Positions 41,232 to 52,610 of a DNA stretch of 64,000 nt are shown one piece after another. The position numbers were made by a program, and so were the translations under genes. Each line of letters opens with the position of its first letter. Position 1 is the first letter of the stretch. The stretch lies in assembly GCA_944474755.1 (NCBI GenBank), contig OX104124.1, positions 248,001 through 312,000 of the forward strand, read 5' to 3'. The DNA is from Limnoperna fortunei. Lineage: Eukaryota > Mollusca > Bivalvia > Mytilida > Modiolidae. The notes under the pieces were generated by a model that did no database searches, was not told where the DNA came from, and saw only the letters and a program-made list of their open reading frames with translations.

Positions 41232-42759
41232 CTACCCTAGGTTTCCGGGGACTATTATAATGCTGCTCAGGGTAGGAATCAACCCTGGGTTTCCGGAGAC
41301 TATTATAATGCTGATCATTGTAGGAATCAACCCTGGGTTTCCGAGACTATTATAATGCTTATCATGATAGGAATCAACCCTAGGTTTCCGGAGACTATTA
41401 TAATGCTGATACATGGCAGGAATCTACCCTAGGTTTCCGGGGACTATTATAATGCTGCTCAGGGTAGGAATCAACCCTGGGTTTCCGGAGACTATTATAA
41501 TGCTGATCATTGTAGGAATCAACCCTGGGTTTCCGAGACTATTATAATGCTGATCATGGTAGGAATCAACCCTGGGTTTCCGAGACTATTATAATGCTGC
41601 TCAGGGTAGGAATCAACCCTGGGTTTCAGGAGACTATTATAATGCTGATCACGGTAGGAATCAACCCTGGGTTTCCGGGGACTATTATAATGCTGATCAT
41701 GGTAGGAATCAACCATAGGTTTCCGGAGACTATTATAATGCTTATCATGGTAGGAATCAACCCTGGGTTTTCGGGGTCTATTATAATGCTGATCATGGTA
41801 GGAATCAACCCTGGGTTTCCGGGGACTATTATAATGCTGATCATGGTAGGAATCAACCCTGGGTTTCCGGGGACTATTATAATGCTGATCATGGTAGGAA
41901 ACAACCCTGGGTTTCCGGGGACTATTATAATGCTGATCATGGTAGGAATCAACCATAGGTTTCCGAGACTATTATAATGCTTATCATGGTAGGAATCAAC
42001 CCTGGGTTTCCGAGACTATTATAATGCTGCTCAGGGTAGGAATCAACCCTGGGTTTCCGGAGACTATTATAATGCTGATCATTGTAGGAATCAACCCTGG
42101 GTTTCCGAGACTATTATAATGCTTATCATGATAGGAATCAACCCTAGGTTTCCGGAGACTATTATAATGCTGATACATGGCAGGAATCTACCCTAGGTTT
42201 CCGGGGACTATTATAATGCTGCTCAGGGTAGGAATCAACCCTGGGTTTCCGGAGACTATTATAATGCTGATCATTGTAGGAATCAACCCTGGGTTTCCGA
42301 GACTATTATAATGCTGATCATGGTAGGAATCAACCCTGGGTTTCCGAGACTATTATAATGCTGCTCAGGGTAGGAATCAACCCTGGGTTTCAGGAGACTA
42401 TTATAATGCTGATCACGGTAGGAATCAACCCTGGGTTTCCGGGGACTATTATAATGCTGATCATGGTAGGAATCAACCATAGGTTTCCGGAGACTATTAT
42501 AATGCTTATCATGGTAGGAATCAACCCTGGGTTTTCGGGGTCTATTATAATGCTGATCATGGTAGGAATCAACCCTGGGTTTCCGGGGACTATTATAATG
42601 CTGATCATGGTAGGAATCAACCCTGGGTTTCCGGGGACTATTATAATGCTGATCATGGTAGGAAACAACCCTGGGTTTCCGGGGACTATTATAATGCTGA
42701 TCATGGTAGGAATCAACCATAGGTTTCCGAGACTATTATAATGCTTAGCATGGTAGGAA
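41232..42759. repeat. Higher-order duplication of 764 bp inside the 48 bp array
   Basis: 41232-41995 and 41996-42759 carry the same order of variant units (for example the gaaacaaccctggg unit and the gggtctattataat unit), offset by 764 bp. A related block appears again near 43407-43850. Confidence 0.88.
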
Positions 42760-45061
42760 TCAACCCTGGGTTTCCGGGGACTATTATAATGCTGATCATG
42801 GTAGGAATCAACCCTGGGTTTCCGAGACTATTATAATGCTGATCATGGTAGGAATCCACCATAAGTTTCCGGAGACTATTATAATGCTTATCATGGTAGG
42901 AATCAACCCTAGGTTTCCGGAGACAATTATAATGCTTATCATGGTAGGAATCAACCCTGGGTTTCCGGAGACTATTACAATGCTTATCATGGTAGGAATC
43001 AACCCTAGGTTTCCGGGGACTATTATAATGCTTATCATGGTAGGAATCTACCCTAGGTTTCCGAGACTATTATAATGCTGCTCAGGGTAGGAATCAACCC
43101 TGGGTTTCCGGAGACTATTATAATGCTGCTCAGGGTAGGAATCAACCCTAGGTTTCCAGAGACTATTATAATGCTGCTCAGGGTAGGAATCAACCCTAGG
43201 TTTCCGGAGACTATTATAATGCTGATACATGGCAGGAATCTACCCTAGGTTTCCGGGGAGTATTATAATGCTGCTCAGGGTAGGAATCAACCCTAGGTTT
43301 CCGGGGACTATTTTAATGCTGCTCAGGGTAGGAATCAACCCTGGGCTTCCGAGGACTATTATAATGCTGCTCAGGGTAGGAATCAACCCTAGGTTTCCGG
43401 AGACTATTATAATGCTGATACATGGCAGGAATCTACCCTAGGTTTCCGGGGACTATTATAATGCTGCTCAGGGTAGGAATCAACCCTGGGTTTCCGGAGA
43501 CTATTATAATGCTGATCATGGTAGGAATCAACCCTGGGTTTCCGGGGACTATTATAATGCTGATCATGGTAGGAATCAACCATAGGTTTCCGGAGACTAT
43601 TATAATGCTTATCATGGTAGGAATCAACCCTGGGTTTCCGGGGACTATTATAATGCTGATCATGGTAGGAATCAACCCTGGGTTTCCGGGGACTATTATA
43701 ATGCTGATCATGGTAGGAATCAACCCTGGGTTTCCGGGGACTATTATAATGCTGATCATGGTAGGAAACAACCCTGGGTTTCCGGGGACTATTATAATGC
43801 TGATCATGGTAGGAATCAACCATAGGTTTCCGAGACTATTATAATGCTTATCATGGTAGGAATCAACCCTGGGTTTCCGAGACTATTATAATGCTGATCA
43901 TGGCAGGAATCAACCCTGGGTTTCCGAGACTATTATAATGCTGATCATGGTAGGAATCAACCATAGGTTTCCGGAGACTATTATAATGCTTATCATGGTA
44001 GGAATCAACCCTAGGTTTCCGGGGACTATTATAATGCTTATCATGGTAGGAATCAACCCTGGGTTTCCGGAGACTATTATAATGCTTATCATGGTAGGAA
44101 TCAACCCTAGGTTTCCGGGGACTATTATAATGCTTATCATTGTAGGAATCTACACTAGGTTTCCGAGACTATTATAATGCTGCTCAGGGTAGGAATCAAC
44201 CCTGGGTTTCCGGAGACTATTATAATACTGCTCAGGCTCAGGGTAGGAATCAACCCTAGGTTTCCGGAGACTATTATAATGCTGATACATGGCAGGAATC
44301 TACCCTAGGTTTCCGGGGACTATTATAATGCTGCTCAGGGTAGGAATCAACCCTGGGTTTCCGGGGACTATTATAATACTGCTCAGGGTAGGAATCAACC
44401 CCGGGTTTCCGGGGACTATTATAATGCTGCTCAGGGTAGGAATCAACCCTAGGTTTCCGGGGACTATTATAATGCTGCTCAGGGTAGGAATAAACCATAG
44501 GTTTCCGGGGACTATTATAATGCTTATCATGGTAGGAATCAACCCTGGGTTTCCGAGACTATTATAATGCTGATACATGGTAGGAATCAACCCTGGGTTT
44601 CCGGGGACTATTTTAATGCTTATCATGGTAGGAATCAACCCTAGGTTTCCGGGGACTATTATAATGCTTATCATGGTAGGAATCAACCCTGGGTTTCCGA
44701 GACTATTATAATGCTGATCATGGTAGGAATCAACCATAGGTTTCCGGAGACTATTATAATGCTTATCATGGTAGGAATCAACCCTAGGTTTCCGGGGACT
44801 ATTATAATGCTGATCATGGTAGGAATCAACCCTGGGTTTCCGGGGACTATTATAATGCTTATCATGGTAGGAATCAACCATAGGTTTCCGGGGACTATTT
44901 TAATGCTGATCATGGTAGGAATCAACCCTGGGTTTCCGGGGACTATTATAATGCTTATCATGGTAGGAATCAACCCTGGGTTTCCGGGGACTATTTTAAT
45001 GCTGATACATGGCAGGAATCTACCCTAGGTTTCCGATGTCTATTATAATGCTGATCTATGG

Positions 45062-46579
45062 TTTGAAAACAATAACATAGATTTTAATGTATTTAGACAT
45101 GGAATTGCTAATTCTTACCGATGACGAAAAATACCCTTTAATGTTTTTTTATATTTATGTTATCTTGTGCGAAATCAGTTTCTAAAATTATATTACCCTA
45201 TGTTCCTTGCATTTCCTCTTCCTTCAACGTCTTGTAGTGTTCTCTACACATCTAATTAAAATTTCAAAGCTGCAGAATTATATTCGATTGAATTTATTTT
45301 CCTTAAGACAAACATTAGAACTACAAGTTTAAGAGGGGTTGTAAATTTTGCATAGACTTGCGGCTTTAACTATCAAAACACAATAACTCGCCAACCTTGT
45401 ATCACTCAGTTTATGATTCAAAGAAGTCTTTAAAATAATATAAATTTGAGAATTTTATTCAAAGTCGTCTTCTTAATCCTGCAATCGCAAGACTATGACA
45501 ATTAAATACACTCAAACCCACACGTCAAGACAGATTCTAGCGATTGCTTAACACAAGTGTCGCTGCTTCTCAATCATTACCACAAACACATATAATTAAC
45601 AATGACGTCATTCGGAAACCATATAGATTCCTTAATTGACATGTTTCCAATGTTCTGTTTCCATTCGTCTGTTATCACTTCTTCCTCTGATGTTTTTTTT
45701 TTTATTTTACTCTATGAATATTTGATTTTTAGTAAATATTTTGTATAATCTTGGTACTTTCAGTTGATGTAGTGTTGTCACCTATTGAGTTATTATACAT
45801 TTATAGCTTTGATATGAGGCCGATACGAGAATATATCGACCAACCAGATTTGCATATCGACTGAGGACGCAGTCCGTGGTCGATATTCATCTGTTGTTCG
45901 ATATATTCTCGTATTAATTAATTGTGATATTATTAATATAACCTATTGTCATAATTGTTGAACAATATTTCATTTTTTGTGTGCACACCATTTGTTTGAT
46001 AGATTTTTAAAATGTAATATGATTACGAGTCTACATACATAATAAATGTATAATTGTTCTATGACAAGTATTCCACATCACAAATACAACAGACCCCCTT
46101 TTTCTACATAAAACTTACCAAAATAGAACCAACCTGTTAACTATATAATAAACATGTTGAATAAAAACTCATTTCTTGTAACAATTTTTCATAATTCAAC
46201 AAAAACATGTATCTAACAACAAATAACAAATGTCATGAGTTAAAAAGTAGAAGTTATTTGTCTTTTCCTGGAAAAACATAGTTAAAGTTAAATGTTATGT
46301 TGCTGCAATTATTTAAGACCGACTGCGGCATTCAAAATTATAAATTTGTCATGTAATATACCGATTTAACATCTGGAATTTTTAAAATCCATTTTTAGTA
46401 ACGTGCTGTATAGGTGTGCAGCATAACAAAATATTGTTGGAAAATTCTATTTTTAGGTATATTATATGTGCCCAAAGAAATACAAAATGACCACGTGGTA
46501 TCGTTAGACAAATCAAAATAAAGAAAATATCTAATATTAATAATATAGTAATGTAGTATTCGTGTCAATAACAAACTTA
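45062..46579. other. Intergenic, no gene recognised
   Basis: AT-rich, containing the nested palindrome at 45823-45914. Nothing else supported. Confidence 0.55.
45823..45914. other. Nested palindrome (three concentric inverted repeats)
   Basis: Perfect 17 bp outer arms atacgagaatatatcga (45823-45839) and its inverse (45898-45914); 8 bp middle arms atatcgac (45854-45861) and gtcgatat (45879-45886); inner arms ggac/gtcc (45865-45868, 45872-45875). Confidence 0.88.
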
Positions 46580-48395
46580 CATCTATGTTTCCTGTTTATA
46601 GTGGGCTTAAACAAGGTTGTTTGATATCACCTACACTTTTTGCAATTTATATAAATGATCTGGCTACAGATATAAAGGCACTGAACAAGGGTATTGATGT
46701 TGATACTGTCAATGTTAGCATTTTGCTTTATGCAGATGATATTGTTTTACTTGCGCCATCAGAACATGACTTACAATGTATGCTTAATTGTGTTAATAAT
46801 TGGTGTTATAAATGGCGCCTTAGTATAAACTGTGATAAGTCAAAGATTGTACACTTTAGACCCGTTTCTACTGAACGATCTCCATTTTGTTTCAAGTGTG
46901 GCGACAAAACTGTCAGTTATGTTGATTCCTATAAATATCTTGGCGTATGGTTCAACGAACATGTAACATGGGATAAAGCGATTACAGAACTGTCAAAATC
47001 AGCTAGTCGTGCGTTAGGATATCTGACTACGAAAGTTTACAGTTGTGGTGGTATGCACTATCATGTCTTTACTAAACTCTATGAAAGTCTTGTGCAACCT
47101 ATTTTACTATATGGGGCGTCTATATGGGGACTATCCGAGCATAGACTGATTAACAAAGTACAAAACAGAGCAGCAAAACTATTTCTTGGCCTACCAAAAA
47201 ACACTAGTAACATCGCAGCACACGGTGAACTAGGATGGATGTCTTGCATTTATAAACAGAGACTTGAAGTGATACGATATTATTATAAGCTGACTTCTAT
47301 CGATGATACTCGTCTTCTATACAAGATTAATGTTTGGTCTAAACGGAAACGTCGATCTTGGGACGCTTTGGTTGTCAAGATGTTAAATGACTATTCTCTC
47401 GAACGTGTGTTGTCAAGTGGACTTAGCAAAGAGATCATAATGAACAATGTTAAATCTAAATTACGTATGCTTGACGAACAATCTTGGTTCATTAAACTTT
47501 GGAATGATAGTAAGAACATAAATGGAAATAAACTTAGACTTTATAGACGTGTTAAAAAGGACCTTATTCCTGAACATTATGTGATTAACACTTTTCCCGC
47601 GCCACCTCCGAAGTTGTATTGCAAAGCTTAGATGTGGGACTTTACCGCTAGCCGTTGAAACGGGGCGTTATAATAATCCTCCTACGCCCTTATATCAAAG
47701 AACTTGTCCGTTCTGTCATACTGAAATAGAGGATGAAATCCATTTTTTGATAAACTGTGATGTATATAGTGACCTTAGATCAACTTTGATCGCGCAAGCT
47801 GTGATTATTGAACCTACATTTGCTTTTATGTCATATATTCAGAAATTTACTTTTCTTTTACAAAAGTGTGAAATGCAGTATAGCCTTGGTATTTTAATAT
47901 TCAATATGTTAAAGAGGCGTCGTGCTTTATTAGTCAGATGAATTTTTTTTTAAATATATTTTTTTTTTATTATTTATTTTTATGGTTTTTGTGTAAACCT
48001 TTTTTCCTATAATTTTATTATTTTTATTATTTATATTCTTCGAATTTCTTTTCATTATTGCGATTCGATTGTAATTTTAATATGATAAATAGTTCTTCCT
48101 GATCATTTAGTTTTGGTTCTTGTGGATTTTTAAAATTAATTTTTTTACTAATTATTTCATCGTCCGTTTTTACCCACTTCCAGTATGTTACATTTTAACG
48201 TTACAGATGTGTTAACAAGTGTCTCGTAGGTCATAATGGCCGGGTATCAGATTTACTTTTCTCTATTTTATGTAATGTGTCTTATATAAGTTTATTGTTT
48301 TAATGTGTGAGTGTTTATATGTATATATTCAATTTTGTAATATTTATTAATAATCTGATATGTGACACTATAATAAATAAATATATTATTATTAT
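46580..48395 (+). mobile_element. 5'-truncated LINE retrotransposon
   Basis: It begins abruptly inside the RT domain and ends about 450 bp after the ORF in an (att)n/(taaa)-rich tail, the normal form of a truncated LINE. The coding part is described separately. Confidence 0.82.
46585..47941 (+). pseudogene. LINE reverse transcriptase, palm to C-terminus, one frameshift
   Basis: 348 codons (46585-47631) open with GLKQGCLISPTLFAIYINDL, then the intact catalytic box YADDIVLL, WRLSINCDKSKIVHF and YKYLGVWF (thumb). A shift near 47620 moves the frame to LRCGTLPLAVETGRY and a CPFC...EIEDEIHFLINC zinc-finger-like end, finishing at 47941. The fingers and endonuclease are missing. The clade is not assigned; the C-terminal CxxC...HFLxxC pattern is shared by several LINE groups. 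Confidence 0.88.
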
Positions 48396-48412
48396 TTTAT
48401 TATATATGTATA

Positions 48413-48470
48413 TCATCTACTATTGATCACCGGAGTATCAATACTAGTTCGAGTGGATACGCGTCCTCTT
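48413..48470 (+). repeat. SINE head fragment
   Basis: atctactattgatcac and a gttcgagtgg box only; heavily decayed, directly after the LINE tail. Confidence 0.4.
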
Positions 48471-48639
48471 CTAAAATAATAATTTCACGTAATCGTTTTC
48501 TTCTGTTTATTTGTACATGTATATCTATATATCATAAATTAACTCCGTCTATTTTTATACTACCAGTCTAGTGCTATACTACAATTAAGCTCAGTATTGT
48601 ATTGTAGTAGGATGTTCATTATACCAGGGCAACTTAAGA

Positions 48640-51600
48640 CTTGTCACGATTACCCCAATCATTGCACAACAGTTATCATGATCACCCCAATCTCTGCACA
48701 ACAGTTATCATGAACACCTCAATCCCTGCACAACAGTTATCATGATCACCCCAATCCCTGCACAACAGTTATCATGAACACCTCAATCCCTACACAACAG
48801 TTATCATGAACACCTCAATCCATGCACAACAGTTATCATGAACACCTCAATCCCTGCACAACAGTTATCATGAACACCCCAATCCCTGCACAACAGTTAT
48901 CATGATCACCCCAATCCCTGCACAACAGTTATCATGATCACCCCAATCCCTGCACAACAGTTATCATGAACACCTCAATCCATGCACACCAGTTATCATG
49001 AACACCTCAATCCCAGCACAACAGTTATCATGATCACCCCAATCCCTGCACAACAGTTATCATGATCACCTCAATCTCTGCACAACAGTTATCATGAACA
49101 CATCAATCTCTGCACAACAGTTATCATGAACACCTCAATCCCTGCACAACAGTTATCATGGACACCTCAATCCCTGCACAACAGTTATCATGATCACCCC
49201 AATCCCTGCACAACAGTTATCATGAACACCTCAATCCCTGCACAACAGTTATCATGGTCACCCCAATCCCTACACAACAGTTATCATGATCACCTCAATC
49301 CATGCACAACAGTTATCATGATCACCCCAATCCCTGCACACCAGTTATCATGAACACCTCAATCCATGCACAACAGTTATCATGATCACCTCAATCCATG
49401 CACAACAGTTATCATGATCACCCCAATCCCTGCATAACAGTTATCATGATCACCTCAATCCATGCACAACAGTTATCATGGTCACCCCAATCCCTGCACA
49501 CCAGTTATCATGAACACCTCAATCCATGCACAACAGTTATCATGATCACCTCAATCCCTGCACAACAGTTGTCATGAACACCTCAATCCATGCACAACAG
49601 TTATCATGATCACCTCAATCCATGCACAACAGTTATCATGATCACCCCAATCCCTGCACAACAGTTATCATGATCACCTCAATCCCTGCACAACAGTTAT
49701 CATGAACACCTCAATCCCTGCACAACAGTTATCATGAACACCCCAATCTCTGCACAACAGTTATCATGATCACCCCAATCCCTGCACAACAGTTATCATG
49801 AACACCTCACTCCCTGCATAACAGTTATCATGATCACCTCAATCCATGCACAACAGTTATCATGGTCACCCCAATCCCTGCACACCAGTTATCATGAACA
49901 CCTCAATCCATGCACAACAGTTATCATGATCACCTCAATCCCTGCACAACAGTTGTCATGAACACCTCAATCCATGCACAACAGTTATCATGATCACCTC
50001 AATCCATGCACAACAGTTATCATGATCACCCCAATCCCTGCACAACAGTTATCATGATCACCTCAATCCCTGCACAACAGTTATCATGAACACCTCAATC
50101 CCTGCACAACAGTTATCATGAACACCCCAATCTCTGCACAACAGTTATCATGATCACCCCAATCCCTGCACAACAGTTATCATGAACACCTCAATCCCTG
50201 CACAACAGTTATCATGATCACCCCAATCCCTGCACAACAGTTATCATGATCACCTCCATCCCTGCACAACAGTTATCATGATCACCCCAATCTCTGCACA
50301 ACAGTTATCATGAACACCCCAATCCCTGCACAACAGTTATCATGATCACCCCAATCCCTGCACAACAGTTATCATGAACACCTCAATCCCTGCACAACAG
50401 TTATCATGAACACCCCAATCCCTGCACAACAGTTATCATGAACACCCCAATCCCTGCACAACAGTTATAATGATCACCCCAATCCCTGCACAACAGTTAT
50501 CATGAACACCTCAATCCCTGCACAACAGTTATCATGATCACCCCAATCCCTGCACAACAGTTATCATGAACACCCCAATCCCTGCACAACAGTTATCATG
50601 ATCACCCCAATCCCTGCACAACAGTTGTCATGAACACCTCAATCCATGCACAACAGTTATCATGAACACCCCAATCCCTGCACAACAGTTATCATGATCA
50701 CCTCAATCCCTGCACAACAGTTATCATGAACACCTCAATCCCTGCACAACAGTTATCATGAACACCCCAATCCCTGCACAACAGTTATCATGATCACCCC
50801 AATCCCTGCACAAAAGTTATCATGATCACCCCAATCCCTGCACAACAGTTATCATGAACACCTCAATCCATGCACAACAGTTATCATGATCACCCCAATC
50901 CCTGCACAACAGTTATCATGAACACCGCAATCCATGCACACCAGTTATCATGAACACCTCAATCCCTGCACAACAGTTATCATGGTCACCCCAATCCCTG
51001 CACAACAGTTATCATGATCACCTCAATCCATGCACAACAGTTATCATGATCACCTCAATCCCTGCACACCAGTTATCATGAACACCTCAATCCATGCACA
51101 ACAGTTATCATGATCACCTCAGTCCATGCACAACAGTTATCATGATCACCCCAATCCCTGCACAACAGTTATCATGATCACCTCAATCCATGCACAACAG
51201 TTATCATGATCACCCCAATCCCTGCACACCAGTTATCATGAACACCTCAATCCATGCACAACAGTTATCATGATCACCTCAATCCATGCACAACAGTTAT
51301 CATGATCACCCCAATCCCTGCACAACAGTTATCATGATCACCTCAATCCATGCACAACAGTTATCATGATCACCCCAATCCCTGCACAACAGTTATCACG
51401 ATCACCTCAATCCATGCACAACAGTTATCATGATCACCCCAATCCCTGCACAACAGTTATCATGATCACCCCAATCCCTGCACAACAGTTATCATGATCA
51501 CCCCAATCCCTGCACACCAGTTATCATGATCACCTCAATCCATGCACAACAGTTATCATGATCACCCCAATCCCTGCACAACAGTTATCATGATCACCCC

Positions 51601-52195
51601 AATCCCTGCACAACAGTTATCATGATCACCCCAATCCCTGCACACCAGTTATCATGATCACCTCAATCCATGCACAACAGTTATCATGATCACCCCAATC
51701 CCTGCACAACAGTTATCATGATCACCCCAATCCCTGCACAACAGTTATCATGATCACCCCAATCCCTGCACAACAGTTATCATGATCACCCCAATCCCTG
51801 CACAACAGTTATCATGAACACCTCAATCCCTGCACAACAGTTATCATGATCACCCCAATCTCTGCACACCAGTTATCATGAACACCTCAATCCCTGCACA
51901 ACAGTTATCATGAACACCTCAATCCCTGCACAACAGTTATCATGGACACCTCAATCCCTGCACAACAGTTATCATGATCACCCCAATCCCTGCACACCAG
52001 TTATCATGATCACCCCAATCCCTGCACACCAGTTATCATGATCACCCCAATCCCTGCACACCAGTTATCATGAACACCTCAATCCCTGCACAACAGTTAT
52101 CATGAACACCTCAATCCCTGCACAACAGTTATCATGATCACCCCAATCCATGCACAACACTTATCATGATCACCCGAATCATTGCACAACACTTC
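48640..52195. repeat. 32 bp satellite array, about 111 units
   Basis: Unit aacagttatcatgatcaccc plus caatccctgcac, with aacacctc and catgcac variants. A run of 12 units is duplicated, shown by the rare gttgtcatg unit at 49567 and again 384 bp later at 49951. It ends about 160 bp beyond the poly(A) signal of the myosin light chain gene. Confidence 0.96.
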
Positions 52196-52350
52196 ATGAT
52201 TGCCGTAATATTTGTACCCACTCATCACTGCAATCTTGAAACAAAACATGGTTGTGCATGCAATAATCATTCAGAATTTCATAAATCAGAATAACTAAAT
52301 ACCCCTGCATATTTTTCATGTCAATTTAAGAAAAAAAGAAAAGAAATATT

Positions 52351-52356
52351 TTTATT
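52351..52356 (-). promoter_or_regulatory. Candidate poly(A) signal, myosin light chain gene
   Basis: AATAAA on the minus strand only about 25 bp past the stop, implying a very short 3' UTR before the 32 bp satellite. Confidence 0.5.
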
Positions 52357-52380
52357 ACAAAAGGTTACAAAATTTTAAAA

Positions 52381-52610
52381 CTATTTATCAACTGCTAGTT
52401 GTTTGAACCCTTGAAGTTCATCAGGCGAAAGTGACGGAACTTCATCATCTTTGTCTTTACTTCCATGTTTCAACATCCGGGTGAACTCTATGTAATCGAA
52501 ACGTCCATCTTTAATTGGTGCTCCGTGGAACAGGTCATCAACCATGTCCTCCGACCACCTGTCACCCATTGTCATTAAACATTCTTTTAAATATTCTTCA
52601 TGGATACAAC
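52381..52610 (-). CDS. Myosin regulatory light chain coding exon 3
   Basis: Acceptor tatattgcag before 52610; TAG at 52383-52381. It starts [18 protein letters not shown] and includes the extra C-terminal 19 residues. Confidence 0.93.

Larger units (their letters stand above)
40577..45061. repeat. 48 bp satellite array, about 87 units, split by MITE copy B
   Basis: Unit ggtaggaatcaaccctgggt, ttccggggactattataatg, ctgatcat, with gctcaggg and gatacatgg variants and occasional 46 bp units. Three units precede the MITE and the rest follow. Because 48 is a multiple of three, frames stay open in several phases on both strands and show 16-residue periodic peptides; this is not coding. Confidence 0.96.

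Noticed and set aside
40604..45028. Many 60-193 codon frames on both strands with GINPGFPGTIIMLIMV-like periods
   Set aside because: The 48 bp satellite unit is a multiple of three, so frames stay open by periodicity; no start context, splice sites or domain.
49126..49353. 75-codon frame in the 32 bp array
   Set aside because: Short stretch free of stops by chance within a satellite.
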